Below are positions 7,731 to 16,439 of a DNA stretch of 64,000 bases, one piece after another. The translations under genes and the position numbers were made by a program. The number at the start of each line of letters is the position of its first letter. Positions within the stretch are counted from its first letter, which is position 1. This DNA comes from Arthrobacter sp. efr-133-R2A-120 (GTDB lineage: Bacteria > Actinomycetota > Actinomycetes > Actinomycetales > Micrococcaceae): assembly GCF_030209835.1 (NCBI RefSeq), contig NZ_JARVRF010000001.1, positions 113,204 through 177,203 on the forward strand, written 5' to 3'. Under the pieces are notes generated by a model, which had not been told where the DNA came from, made no database searches, and saw only the letters and a list, made by a program, of their open reading frames with translations.

Positions 7731-9370
7731 ACACAATGCCAGCCCATGCCATGGTCGCATCCACCCGTGAAGCCCAGCTGGAGGCAGAACAAACCAAGGA
7801 CATCTGGGCGATGTCCTGCTTTGGCCACAGCGGACGGTTGGACTTCACGGCCATCAGCCAGCCCTGGTTACGCGAGAGCATGAAAAGGTGGGCACTCCAC
7901 GACCTGATACGGCGTCGGGGCGAAGAAGTCACCGGGGTACTGCGAGCTCATGTCGCAGCGATAGCCGGGCTCTCAGAGAGCCTGCGCATCCATCGAACTG
8001 ACCGGGGACTTGTCATCCGCGAACTCGGCCGCCACGACATCGAGATGTTCCTGCAGCGCATCGCCTACCTGGAACACTGCGACAGGATCAGCGAATTATC
8101 CCGGGCCCTGAGCTGCCGAAAGGCTCATCATGCACTGCGTCAAATGCGACTACTCGGCCTTACACGGCCCGGAGGCCCACTCCATGGTCTCCCTGACGAC
8201 TTCGCGCTACGACGCGAGGACATTCCCCCGCGCCCCGACCTGCAACCTCCAAGCCGGGCGCTGCCACCCGAAATCCTCGCCCAGCTCTGCGACGCGCTTC
8301 CACTGCTGCGCACGCGCGCCCCGAAAGTGCTGGCCACCGCAATCGAGTTACTCATCGACACGGGCCGCCGCCCCAACGAGATCCTGAACCTGTCCTGGGA
8401 CTGCCTGGGCCGCGACCATGACGACAATTACGTGCTCGTCTATGACGACCTCAAGAACAACAGGCCGGGCCGGCGGCTTCCAATCGCCAAGGCGACCGCG
8501 GAACTGATCAGCGCCCAGCAGCAAGACACCCGGGACCGTTTCCCCGACATCAAGCCAGCGGCACTGCTCCTGCTGCCCTCAGACGACCCGGAGCCGAACG
8601 GTAAACATCCGATGGGACGGCACAAGATCGGCCGAACCCACCGCCGCTGGCTCGCTGCCCTGCAGCATCCTCTCCTACGCTCGGACGGCAGCATTTTCGA
8701 CCTGACCACGATTACGCCGTACTCCTACCGACACACCTATGCCCAACGGCACGCAGACGCCGGCGTCCCGCTCGACGTACTCGCAGAACTAATGGGCCAT
8801 GAGTTGCTAAGTTCGACTCAGGCCTACTACCAGATCGGCGAGAAACGCCGCCGTGCCGCCGTCGACCGACTGGCCAACCACCAATTCGACCGTCACGGCA
8901 ACCACCTCTGGCGAGATGCCCAGGCATTACTGGACGACGAGCACGCCCGCCACATCCTCGGCCACGTTTCGGTGCCCTACGGCACCTGCCAGGAACCGAC
9001 CAACGTCCAAGCAGGGGGCGGCGCATGCCCGTTCCGGTTTCGCTGTGTCGGATGCGATCATTTCCACACCGATCCATCGCATCTGCCCGAGCTGAAGGCA
9101 TACCTTCATGACCTGCTTCGTGACCGCGAACGCGTCCTGGCCACAACCAATCTCGAAGACTGGGCCAGAACGGAAGCGTTACCGTCAGAGGAAGAGATCC
9201 GCCGGATGAAGGAACTCGTGCATAAGGTCGAAGAACACCTCGACCAACTCAACCCCGCCGAACAAGCCGACATCGCCGCCGCTGTCTCGGCGGTCCGGCG
9301 CACCCGGCAGATAACCAACCTCGGCATGCCCTCCATCAAGCGGCAAGCCCGATCTCAGAGCGGGACTTGA
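7727..9370 (+). CDS. tnpB: Tyrosine recombinase TnpB of a Tn554-type trio
   Basis: 547 aa from the GTG overlapping the tnpA stop (alternative ATG 7736). The catalytic domain has Arg in LIDTGRRPNEILNLSW, a TPYSYRHTYAQ box in which Tyr replaces the usual first His, LMGHELLSSTQAYY with the nucleophile Tyr, and a C-terminal Cys/His-rich region (GACPFRFRCVGCDHFH) typical of the long TnpB recombinases. It acts together with TnpA. Coupled upstream and downstream (6-base gap to tnpC). Confidence 0.88.
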   Translation: MNTMPAHAMVASTREAQLEAEQTKDIWAMSCFGHSGRLDFTAISQPWLRESMKRWALHDLIRRRGEEVTGVLRAHVAAIAGLSESLRIHRTDRGLVIRELGRHDIEMFLQRIAYLEHCDRISELSRALSCRKAHHALRQMRLLGLTRPGGPLHGLPDDFALRREDIPPRPDLQPPSRALPPEILAQLCDALPLLRTRAPKVLATAIELLIDTGRRPNEILNLSWDCLGRDHDDNYVLVYDDLKNNRPGRRLPIAKATAELISAQQQDTRDRFPDIKPAALLLLPSDDPEPNGKHPMGRHKIGRTHRRWLAALQHPLLRSDGSIFDLTTITPYSYRHTYAQRHADAGVPLDVLAELMGHELLSSTQAYYQIGEKRRRAAVDRLANHQFDRHGNHLWRDAQALLDDEHARHILGHVSVPYGTCQEPTNVQAGGGACPFRFRCVGCDHFHTDPSHLPELKAYLHDLLRDRERVLATTNLEDWARTEALPSEEEIRRMKELVHKVEEHLDQLNPAEQADIAAAVSAVRRTRQITNLGMPSIKRQARSQSGT

Positions 9371-9376
9371 AAAGCC

Positions 9377-9934
9377 GTGAATACCAACACCACCGGGATC
9401 GCCGCAGCCAGGCAAGCCCACAGCACAAGATGCCGACAACGCGTCATCGCCGCCCTCGAACAGGCGGCCCATCAGGGTAGCGAAATCAGCATCTCCGCGA
9501 TCGCACGTCGAGCCAAGGTAGACCGCAGCTTCCTCTATCGCCACCGCGACCTGCACTCAGCCGTCCTGGCCAAAGCCGCCGAACCGACCACCACCAAGAC
9601 CGGAGGACCAGCTGTCAGCCGCGCCTCCCTCATCGCCGACCTGGCCAACGCACATGACCGCATCACCCGTCTGTCTCGGGAGAATACCCAACTTCGCCAG
9701 CGTCTGTCCGAAAGTCTCGGCGAACAGATCTGGCGGGAATCCGGCCTCGGTGCGCCCGACGATGTCGACCGTCTGCAGCGCCGGGTCACCGAACTCGAAC
9801 AACACGCCGCTGAACAACGCCGGCAACTCGCAGAACGCAACGACGAACTCGACGCCGCACGGGCTGCGAACCGCGATCTCATGGCCCACCTCAACCGGCC
9901 CCAGACCACGGGTGCAGCCGTTAGTCCCAACTAA
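9377..9934 (+). CDS. tnpC: TnpC-like accessory protein (DUF6262 type)
   Basis: 185 aa, GTG start 6 bases after tnpB. The N-terminus is an HTH region (ISAIARRAKVDRSFLYRHRD) followed by a long coiled coil (about 75-170) rich in Arg/Glu/Leu. This is the usual third gene of Tn554-like and related recombinase trios, thought to influence transposition frequency or orientation. Completes an apparently intact element core. Confidence 0.8.
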   Translation: MNTNTTGIAAARQAHSTRCRQRVIAALEQAAHQGSEISISAIARRAKVDRSFLYRHRDLHSAVLAKAAEPTTTKTGGPAVSRASLIADLANAHDRITRLSRENTQLRQRLSESLGEQIWRESGLGAPDDVDRLQRRVTELEQHAAEQRRQLAERNDELDAARAANRDLMAHLNRPQTTGAAVSPN

Positions 9935-9964
9935 TGTCCCGGGACTGAACTCCTGTCCACAGTC

Positions 9965-10189
9965 TCACCACGGAAAGACAAGATTCATGGCCATCAGTAC
10001 ACCAAGGATTATGAACGCCACCCCGAAACATACGGACACAACAGGCATAGACCGCAGGAAAGTCCTCTCACGTTTCATCATGGTCGGTACCTGACGGACA
10101 AGAGAGAACACGAAGCGTGAGTAAAAGTCCCTGGCCAGGATGAAGAACGCGCCTGCGAGTATCAGGAAAAGAACCGGCACCGCCCTCAT
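9965..10189 (-). CDS. Small two-helix membrane protein
   Basis: 74 aa starting MRAVPVLFLILAGAFFILAR, with a second hydrophobic helix near residues 47-70 (SMPVVSVCFGVAFIILGVLM) and a basic loop between. It begins 2 bases after the stop of the upstream gene (10192-10422), which has the same two-helix plan, so the two form an operon and may be paralogues or partners. Possibly cargo of the recombinase element. No family recognised. Confidence 0.6.
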   Translation of the reverse strand: MRAVPVLFLILAGAFFILARDFYSRFVFSLVRQVPTMMKRERTFLRSMPVVSVCFGVAFIILGVLMAMNLVFPW

Positions 10190-10191
10190 CG

Positions 10192-10422
10192 TCAGCGTCC
10201 CGTCATCAAGCCGAAAATGGCGATTCCTGCGCCGATGACAAACCAAGCTGCTGCCATGAAGCGCAGAATCCTGAGATTCCGACGTTTGAAGGCTGCCTTG
10301 TCAAGGTCCGGCTGCAGATACGCGCGGCTGCTCGCAGCGACGTTAGTAAGAAATCGTGAAGCGATCAGGATCAGGATGCCTCCTGCAATCACGACCAGTC
10401 CGAATAGTGTTCCGGGTGCCAT
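10192..10422 (-). CDS. Small two-helix membrane protein, upstream partner
   Basis: 76 aa (MAPGTLFGLVVIAGGILILI...), two transmembrane helices (about 4-22 and 54-72) around a basic loop. Ribosome site GAAAGGAA precedes the ATG. First gene of a two-gene leftward operon with the 74-aa protein. Function unknown. Confidence 0.6.
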   Translation of the reverse strand: MAPGTLFGLVVIAGGILILIASRFLTNVAASSRAYLQPDLDKAAFKRRNLRILRFMAAAWFVIGAGIAIFGLMTGR

Positions 10423-10929
10423 CTGAATTCCTTTCGCTCCCCCAACGAAAGCCTGAAGCCTCGAGTCCGGATGGGACGAGACTAGGATCGCAGCCGAACA
10501 TAAGCAAGCTCTTAGTCGATTTTGGCTACGTGATTTCTTTCGTCAAGTCCCTATGGATGGGAACGATAGGCCGGCCGTCTTTCAAGAACGAGGGGGAGCT
10601 GGCTCGCTTGGCCAACACATGTAGCCCACGCTAGAACGGCGCCAGATGACGTTTCACCTGCACAAACGAGGCCGTCTCCAAGCATGGGCAGTGTTGGGCC
10701 CCGATAGAACCTTGGAACTGGAACAGTGCTCAAGGTGCCGGTTCACCGAAAACTTTCTGAGATTTTCGCGACACGATTCTGCCCGTGGCCACACTGTATC
10801 CGTAGGGAGGGGTATGGCCGGTAGCCGGCTCCCCAAGCGCCGGGAAGGCTGACGGCGTGAAGGTCTATGATTCGGGAGGCACCGACAGGGCGTCTGTGTC
10901 CATGAATGCAGGAGTCGAGAGGATCACCC
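10423..10929. other. Non-coding stretch, possible right end of the Tn554-type element
   Basis: About 500 bases with no credible gene or strong hairpin. It holds the promoter of the leftward membrane-protein pair. Position, after the recombinase trio and its possible cargo, makes it a candidate for the element's right junction, but I see no terminal repeat. Confidence 0.3.
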
Positions 10930-11196
10930 ATGGAGTTCACGAACGTTTCCGGATTTGTCGTGTTGCTGGACAAGGACATGAAGGAAGCTGTCCCCCGGCA
11001 AGATGCCCAGTTCAATTGGCAGCCGCTTAACGGCGGAGCCACCTACCAGATCACCTCAAGTCATGAGTTCGATCTGATCGGGCAGGGGAAGGAAATCTAC
11101 TATCTCGCGGTTGGTGCGGAAAGCCGGCTGGATTTTGTTTCGCCGCTGCCTGGGGCACCCGTCGAAGGCGGCCTCTTTCAGGTTCGAGGGGCCTAG
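10930..11196 (+). CDS. Hypothetical protein
   Basis: 88 aa from ATG 10930 with GAGAGGA upstream (an in-frame ATG at 10906 is less well placed). Hydrophilic, mixed alpha/beta, no motif recognised. Stands alone between the non-coding stretch and the HNH genes. Confidence 0.5.
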   Translation: MEFTNVSGFVVLLDKDMKEAVPRQDAQFNWQPLNGGATYQITSSHEFDLIGQGKEIYYLAVGAESRLDFVSPLPGAPVEGGLFQVRGA

Positions 11197-11342
11197 GGAC
11201 TACTGGTGTGGCCCGTCGGTGGTGACTGTGGTGATCGCTCCCGTGACCCAGGCGGTAGCCCCCTTAGCGCCTGCGAAGCCGGCCGGCCCCGTGCCCTGGT
11301 CATGTTCCCGCAGCGCCCAGGCCCCGAGCGGAAGATCGACCG

Positions 11343-11843
11343 GTGATGGTGACTAGCAGACCTGCCGTGAACGCGGCGGAACGGTTTTGGTCCAAGGTTG
11401 TCAAGGGGCCAGCTCAAGGTGATTGCTGGCTCTGGGCCGCTGCAGTCGGGGATGACGGGTACGGCAGGTTCACCCTCAACGCAGATGGCCGAACCGTGGC
11501 CGTCCGTCCCCACCGCTTCGCCTTCCACTTGCTGCACGGCAGCGACCTGGATGCCTTCGGCCCGCTCATGCACACCTGTGATGTGCCGATCTGCGTCCAC
11601 GCGACTGCTGACACTTTTACTCATTTGGTGGAAGGAACCAGCCGCAGCAACATGCTCGATAGATTGGCCAAAGGACGCGACGCGAACGGAAGTTCCTTCC
11701 GCTGGCGCGGACTGGCCCGGGCACAGTTCGCTGCGGGGTCCGTAGCCCTCAGGGACGAAGTCCGCGCCCACGGCTGGGACAGGCCCCTGCGCGTAGCCGC
11801 GCTCCTGGCCGGCGTCGATCCCGACGCGCCAACCTTGTTCTGA
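11343..11843 (+). CDS. HNH-type endonuclease, homing-endonuclease-like
   Basis: 166 aa from GTG 11343 (or ATG 11346). The pattern ERFWSKV, DCWLWAAAVGDDGYGRF, PHRFAFHLLHG, LMHTCDVPICV, HLVEGTSRSNMLDRLAKGR follows the HNH_3 family found in free-standing homing endonucleases and phage/plasmid genes. The segment that is usually CDNPSCVNPDHL reads CDVPICVHATADTFTHL, so an insertion sits between the Cys and the last His. Activity uncertain. Confidence 0.65.
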   Translation: MMVTSRPAVNAAERFWSKVVKGPAQGDCWLWAAAVGDDGYGRFTLNADGRTVAVRPHRFAFHLLHGSDLDAFGPLMHTCDVPICVHATADTFTHLVEGTSRSNMLDRLAKGRDANGSSFRWRGLARAQFAAGSVALRDEVRAHGWDRPLRVAALLAGVDPDAPTLF

Positions 11844-11896
11844 GGTCCCCCGTATCATCAGATTTGTAGCCGCCAACCGTCGAATCGAGGACCGCT

Positions 11897-12517
11897 GTGC
11901 CTGACGTCCCCACATCATGGGAACTGTCCCGGGAGGAATGGGAGGCAGTAGTCCTGGACGATCTGAACCGGCCAGCGATGAAAGACCGGCAGCGCGTCAT
12001 CGAGGTCCTGATGATCCGGGACGGCGGCATCTGTGGGCTCTGCAAGACCCCTGTCGATTCCGGCTTCCGGGAACCCCACGATCCGGCCAGCCCTCAGGCG
12101 GACCACATCATCGAAAAGAGCTATGGCGGACCGCATACTTGGGAGAACTTGCGCCTGGCCCACGGTTACTGCAACAAATACCGCAACAACTTTCCCGCGT
12201 CCGTGGCCGTACCTGAGGAAGTCTTTCGGGAGGCCTTCGAACAAGCCGTTCACAGGTGGGAGAACCCCCATGTCTACCTTCCCCGGGCTATCGCCTGGGA
12301 CGAGGGGCTCATTGCCGAGTATCGGCCGAAGCTGGCCGCCGCCGAGCGAGAGCTCCGCAAACTCGTTATGGCAGACGGCGACAAGGACGCGATAACGGAA
12401 AGCGCCCGGGCCGTCGCCCACTGGGCCAAGCTCGTCAAGAGCGCCCAGACGCACCGTGCCACCCTGGAACGCCGGATTGCGAAGCATATTGCCAAAGGGG
12501 TGACTCGTGAAAAGTGA
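11897..12517 (+). CDS. HNH endonuclease (McrA-like fold)
   Basis: 206 aa, GTG start. A zinc knuckle ICGLCKTPV precedes the beta-beta-alpha-metal core ADHIIEKSYGGPHTWENLRLAH and GYCNKYRNN, giving the D-H...N...H pattern of HNH nucleases. The C-terminal 90 residues are helical and charged. It follows another HNH-type gene by 53 bases. Role could be restriction, DNA processing in transfer, or mobility. A terminator follows directly. Confidence 0.75.
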   Translation: MPDVPTSWELSREEWEAVVLDDLNRPAMKDRQRVIEVLMIRDGGICGLCKTPVDSGFREPHDPASPQADHIIEKSYGGPHTWENLRLAHGYCNKYRNNFPASVAVPEEVFREAFEQAVHRWENPHVYLPRAIAWDEGLIAEYRPKLAAAERELRKLVMADGDKDAITESARAVAHWAKLVKSAQTHRATLERRIAKHIAKGVTREK

Positions 12518-12550
12518 AATATCGGCGCTAACGTCGGATATTTCTCTTTC
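12516..12550 (+). terminator. Terminator after HNH gene
   Basis: GAAATATC (12516-12523) pairs exactly with GATATTTC (12537-12544) and is followed by TCTTTC. Confidence 0.6.
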
Positions 12551-12574
12551 ACAAGCCCTGTGAGTATTTCGACC

Positions 12575-12817
12575 TCATCGGCCCAACCGATTTCCACGAT
12601 CAGCCAACACTCGGAGTGCCATGAAGTCGCAAGCTTCGTCTTCGGTTTCAAAGCGTGTATTGCCGGTACGTCCACCGCGCTCCGAATAGAAAACGGACCA
12701 TCCACCCAACTCAGGCAAGAGGCAAAGGCATTCGTCTGGAACTTCTCCGGTCAAGCTATATGCGTCGGGGTCGACGCCTTCTGACATTAAGAGATCTTCA
12801 AGCCTTCTACGATTCAT
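12575..12817 (-). CDS. Small conserved protein, immunity-like
   Basis: 80 aa from MNRRRLEDLL (in-frame GTG 12829 also possible). The sequence GEVPDECLCLLPELGGWSVF YSERG and TEDEACDFM matches a pattern I know from small proteins annotated as contact-toxin immunity proteins or orphans. No toxin partner is nearby. Faces the HNH gene tail to tail. Confidence 0.5.
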   Translation of the reverse strand: MNRRRLEDLLMSEGVDPDAYSLTGEVPDECLCLLPELGGWSVFYSERGGRTGNTRFETEDEACDFMALRVLADRGNRLGR

Positions 12818-13071
12818 TTTTATGTTCACCACCCACCTCAAACCCGGATACAGGCCATTGCACCCGCAACCTTAGCGCGGGATCTTCACTTTTTCACAAG
12901 CCTCCCTGCACCGCCTGGCCATTTCAACGCTGCCGCCCCTTGCGGTCCGCTCCGCACACAGTGACGCCAGAAACGGGACCCACAATCTGTGCTGCCAACC
13001 GCCTCTCATCGGTCCCAATCCTGTTCATGGGACCAATCTTTCAGTACGCCACTGAACTAACAGCCCCATCC

Positions 13072-13380
13072 CTACGGGGCCGGGTCGCCGTCCGTGGATG
13101 CAGCTTCGTCTGCGCGGGGGAGGCCCCTGATCAGGGCCGCCATGCCGCGCACCGCCTCGGGGTCGTCCTCCCAAGAGCTCCCGTCACGCGTGCAGGCGCG
13201 GAACGTGTTCACGCCGGCATCTTCGGCCGCCTGGTTGAGCTCGGCCCAGGCCTTTCTCAAATCTGCCAGCTGTGCCGGTGTCAACGGCTCGCGCTCCTCC
13301 TTGGGTGCGGCCACCGCGGCGGGGGAGGAATCCTCCGTGACTGGGGTCCGGCCCCGGATGAAGAAGCTTCGCAGTCCCAC
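13072..13380 (-). CDS. Hypothetical protein, helical with acidic tail
   Basis: 102 aa from a GTG with AAGGAGAGAGG directly upstream, which overrides a longer frame. Residues 30-60 (LTPAQLADLRKAWAELNQAA) form an amphipathic helix; the C-terminus is acidic. Transcribed divergently from leader copy A. No family recognised. Confidence 0.55.
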   Translation of the reverse strand: MGLRSFFIRGRTPVTEDSSPAAVAAPKEEREPLTPAQLADLRKAWAELNQAAEDAGVNTFRACTRDGSSWEDDPEAVRGMAALIRGLPRADEAASTDGDPAP

Positions 13381-13477
13381 AGTCCCTCTCTCCTTCTGAC
13401 AAAGAATGTCCCGCCTGGGATTGGGGGAAACCAGGCGGGACAACCCCCACGGTACCAACCCAGTCTGACAAGGCTCA

Positions 13478-13884
13478 GGGCAAGAGCATGCTCGCGGGGC
13501 TCGCACCCCTTTTCGGGCGTCCACTCCGCTTCGCTGCGTGTCCGGCTGTTGGGTGATGACGGTCCGTCGCAGAGCTCCTGCCCGTCATCACCTGTTTGTC
13601 TACGACGTTTTCTGGTTGCTGTCCTTCGGATTCTAGGCGTCCGCTCCACCCTGTCCAGCCCCTCCTTCGTCGGGGCCTGCGGCGCAGGAATTTCCCTATG
13701 GCGCTCCTTCGTCGCTTATTTCCTCCGGGAATTTCCCACACCTTGCCCAAGGGTAGACAGGGCTCCGTCGGCCGCCGAGCAAGCAAGCTTGCCAGCAACC
13801 AAAAAACAACGGGGGAGAGGGAAGCTGGCCGGTCACCTGATCCGCCCCACTCACCCAACTTCTCGGCAAAGAAGGAGCAACACC
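13478..13884 (+). repeat. Three-copy structured leader, copy A
   Basis: About 407 bases ending at the ATG of the 143-aa gene, nearly identical to copy C (16440-16844) and clearly related to copy B (14584-14946). Stem 1: GGTGATGACGG (13552-13562) with CCGTCATCACC (13582-13592), loop containing CCGTCGCAGAGCTCC, conserved in all copies. Then a short GCCCC/GGGGC hairpin with loop TCCTTCGTC, two GGAATTTCC words, a GCAAG-CAAG-CTTGC hairpin, and the invariant CCAAAAAACAACGGGGGAG about 80 bases before the start. Probably a transcribed 5' leader. Confidence 0.75.
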
Positions 13885-14316
13885 ATGAACGCAATCACCA
13901 TCAAGACGGTGACCACAGCCGACACCGGCGAAACCATCGACGGCGTTACCGTGCTGGGCGATTACCACATGAACGGCGGCTACGACTGGATGGAACTCAT
14001 CGGCGAACACGGCTGGGCCGTGATCCCCAGCTGGGGCTGTGACGGCTGGGACCTGGGCCAGTGGCCCTATGTCATGGTCGCCGGGATCCGTACCGCCGAT
14101 GAGATCGGCAACCTGTTCGGCATGGCCACGTACTGTGAGGGCGACGTTCGGACGACCTTCTACAGGACCAAGGCCCGGTTCTGGGATGCGATCAGCGAAC
14201 AGGCGTTCTTCCACTGGAAGAACGGACAGGCCCAAGGACCGGAAGACCTGCCCATGGCGGCGGCCGAGCTGCCCAGCCGGTACCGCCAGCTGTGCACCGT
14301 CTTCACCGCAGCCTAA
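13885..14316 (+). CDS. Hypothetical plasmid protein behind leader A
   Basis: 143 aa, ATG with GAAGGAG upstream (the same ribosome site as the ParB gene at 16845). Rich in Trp and Gly (NGGYDWMELIGEHGWAVIPS, then WDLGQWPYVM), acidic overall, with FYRTKARFWDAISEQAFFHW in the second half. It looks like a soluble cytoplasmic protein. I do not recognise a family. Shared leader and position argue that it belongs to the same regulon as the DUF4192 and ParB-domain genes. Confidence 0.7.
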   Translation: MNAITIKTVTTADTGETIDGVTVLGDYHMNGGYDWMELIGEHGWAVIPSWGCDGWDLGQWPYVMVAGIRTADEIGNLFGMATYCEGDVRTTFYRTKARFWDAISEQAFFHWKNGQAQGPEDLPMAAAELPSRYRQLCTVFTAA

Positions 14317-14583
14317 CCACCGGCGAAGGGTCCCCCGCTCCGACCGGAGCGGGGAACCCCCACCCCGAACCTCCGTCACCGCGGCAGACTCACCTTCCGC
14401 GCCGGGGGCGGTCCGTCGTCGTGGCCGGCTGCCGCTGTGGTCACCGGCGACGGACCGCCGTCCGCATCAGGGCCGCGCGGGGTGGCTGATGCCGGCGGCC
14501 TGCCCTGAGGGGATGGCCGGGGCGGGAGGACCCATCCGCGTCCTTGGGCAGGTCCTGGTCTCCGCTTCGCTGCAACCAGGTAA
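14317..14583. other. Intergenic stretch with two strong hairpins
   Basis: GGTCCCCCGCTCC (from about 14328) faces GGAGCGGGGAACC (to about 14355), 12 of 13 paired, and probably ends transcription of the 143-aa gene though no T-run follows. A second hairpin pairs GGCGGTCCGTCG (14407-14418) with CGACGGACCGCC (14448-14459). No gene seen. Confidence 0.55.
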
Positions 14584-14946
14584 TCGGGCGTCCGCTCCGC
14601 GGCCGGCTGTTGGGTCCAGGGCGTACCGTCGCAGAGCTCCGTCACCCCCTGAACCTTGGTGTCTACGACGTTTTTTGGCTGCTGTCCTTCGGATTGTACG
14701 TGTCCGCTCCACCCCGTCTAGCCCCTCCTTCGTCGGGGCCTGCGGCCCGAAGAATCGGCTCCGGCGCTCCTTCGTCGCTTATTTCCTGCGCAGATTCCAC
14801 GGCCCTTGCCCTGCGGGTAGACAGGCCTCCGTCGGCCACAGCTCCGCAAGCTTCGCCAGCAGCCAAAAAACAACGGGGGAGAAGGAGAGCTGGCCGGTCA
14901 CCTAAGCCGCCCCACCCACCACATCCTCGGAAAAGGACACACAACC
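14584..14946 (+). repeat. Three-copy structured leader, copy B (diverged)
   Basis: Homologous to copies A and C along its length but with many substitutions and small indels. Stem 1 is here GGTCCAGGG (14613-14621) with CCCTGAACC (14647-14655): compared with copy A four base pairs are changed on both sides and still pair, with one C-A mismatch. The loop word CCGTCGCAGAGCTCC, the GCCCC-TCCTTCGTC-GGGGC hairpin and CCAAAAAACAACGGGGGAG are unchanged. Ends at the DUF4192 start codon. Confidence 0.7.
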
Positions 14947-15957
14947 ATGAGCGACTTCATCAGCTTCACCAACCCGGCCGACATCCTCGCGCTCATCCCG
15001 CACACACTGGGGGAACAGCCCACGGAATCCTTCGTCGTGCTGACCATGAACGGAACGCGGCTCGGCGCGACCCTGCGCGTGGATGCACCGTTCGGAGCGG
15101 ACCCGCGCGGCTACGCGCAGACGCTCGTCAGCCACCTGAGCGCGGACGAGAACGCCACGGGCACCCTCCTCGTGATCTACACGGACGAGAACAGCCCCGG
15201 AAACCCCCGCCCGTACTCGGAACATGTCGAGGCCTTGCGCGCCGAGCTGGCCACCGCTCAGATGCCGCTGAAGGACGCATGGATGGTCACCTCCCACGCG
15301 TGGCGGAACTACCTGTGCACCGACCCCGCATGCTGCCCGGACGAACCGCTGGAGGCGATCACGACCAGCAACGGCAACGCCGAACTGATCTACCGGGGGA
15401 GCCAGGTCACCGGATTCACCGCGCCGGAACCCTTCACCGGCGACCCGAGAGTCCGGGAAACCATCAAGGCACACACCCCCGAAGGATGGCCAGGGGAACT
15501 GGACCGCAGCCGGGCCATATGGGCCGAGGTTCTTCAAAACCCGGAAACCCTGACCGCCGGGCGCGGGCACGAACTGGCCGGAGCATTCCAGCACCCCACG
15601 GTCCGGGACTACCTGATGGCCGACGTCATGACCACCGCGCCCGAGCAATTCACCTCCGTCCTGCTGGGCGTGGTCCTTGCCCGTCCGGACTGGGCACGCG
15701 TGGACCGCGCCCAGGAAATCGCCTTCGAACTGATGAAGGCAACCCCGGAAGGCCAGCGCGCACCGATGCTCTGCCTGATCGGCTGGCTGGAATGGCTCAA
15801 GGGCAAGTCCAGCTTCGCCGCACGGTACTTCAAGCTCGCCATGGAGGACGTCACCGATTACCGGCTGGCGTCGCTGCTGACCGAGCTCCTCAACCGTGGA
15901 CTGGTCGCTGACTGCGCACGGAACAAGGCAATGTCCTACACACCGTCCATTCGGTAA
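14947..15957 (+). CDS. DUF4192 domain protein
   Basis: 336 aa, ATG preceded by GGAAAAGGA. The N-terminal half (PADILALIPHTLGEQPTESF, VVLTMNGTRLGATLRVDAPF, TGTLLVIYTD) is characteristic of DUF4192, a family widespread in actinobacterial chromosomes and plasmids without known function. The C-terminal half is helical and repeat-like (LLGVVLARPDWARVDRAQEI, CLIGWLEWLKGKSSFAARYF), resembling a TPR-type scaffold. Second member of the leader-linked trio; strong terminator downstream. Confidence 0.85.
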   Translation: MSDFISFTNPADILALIPHTLGEQPTESFVVLTMNGTRLGATLRVDAPFGADPRGYAQTLVSHLSADENATGTLLVIYTDENSPGNPRPYSEHVEALRAELATAQMPLKDAWMVTSHAWRNYLCTDPACCPDEPLEAITTSNGNAELIYRGSQVTGFTAPEPFTGDPRVRETIKAHTPEGWPGELDRSRAIWAEVLQNPETLTAGRGHELAGAFQHPTVRDYLMADVMTTAPEQFTSVLLGVVLARPDWARVDRAQEIAFELMKATPEGQRAPMLCLIGWLEWLKGKSSFAARYFKLAMEDVTDYRLASLLTELLNRGLVADCARNKAMSYTPSIR

Positions 15958-15969
15958 ACCGGATGAACC

Positions 15970-16005
15970 AAGGCCGGGCCCCAGTTCACACCGGGGTCCG
16001 GCCTT
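15970..16005 (+). terminator. Terminator after DUF4192 gene
   Basis: AAGGCCGGGCCCC pairs with GGGGTCCGGCCTT (12 of 13) around a short loop. Confidence 0.7.
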
Positions 16006-16165
16006 GCCGATCCTCCAGCGTGCGGTGGCGGCCTCCTCCGCTGCGCTCCCCCGGCCGCCGTCAACGCTGGCGCGGGCGCAGCACCAATTCCAGACAATGC
16101 GCAGGATCCGCCGCTAGGGTGAAAGGACAACCCACGTCCCAAACCCAGGCAAGGAAGACCCCGCC

Positions 16166-16318
16166 ATGGCATCAGAGTTCCGCATGACCGAGGACGACAC
16201 CGTCGGCCCCGATGCCAGCCAGATCGAAGACCTGCTGGAATTGCGCCTGCTCACGGCAGGCCCGGAAACCGGGCCCGTAGACTTTCCCGTAACAGACCAC
16301 CGGCTCGAGCAGCCGTAA
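16166..16318 (+). CDS. Small ORF, 50 aa
   Basis: ATG 16166 with AAGGAAG at 16151-16157; reads MASEFRMTEDDTVGPDASQI... to TAA at 16316-16318. Acidic and hydrophilic. It is followed within 60 bases by a strong terminator, supporting a genuine short gene between the DUF4192 unit and leader C. Function unknown. Confidence 0.5.
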   Translation: MASEFRMTEDDTVGPDASQIEDLLELRLLTAGPETGPVDFPVTDHRLEQP

Positions 16319-16338
16319 CCCACACAGCATCGACGCTG

Positions 16339-16409
16339 CACCACAGATTTCCTTTTTCCGAGGGAAAACAGAAAGAGCCGGCGCATTGAGCGCCGGCTCT
16401 TTCGCCTTA
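16339..16409 (+). terminator. Terminator with repeated AGATTTCCTTTT element, copy 1
   Basis: AAAGAGCCGGCGC and GCGCCGGCTCTTT flank ATTGA, then TCGCC. Directly upstream stands AGATTTCCTTTTTCCGAGGG AAAACAGAAA, containing a small TTTCC/GGAAA stem, which recurs at 18440 before another terminator. Confidence 0.8.
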
Positions 16410-16439
16410 ACCGCTCCGGGGGCGAGCCGGCGGTGACGA

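Noticed and set aside
12655..13884. Open frame running through leader A into the 143-aa gene
   Set aside because: Leader B has indels that break this frame, the gene has its own ribosome site, and the frame is Arg/Ser/Pro-rich as expected by chance in GC-rich DNA.
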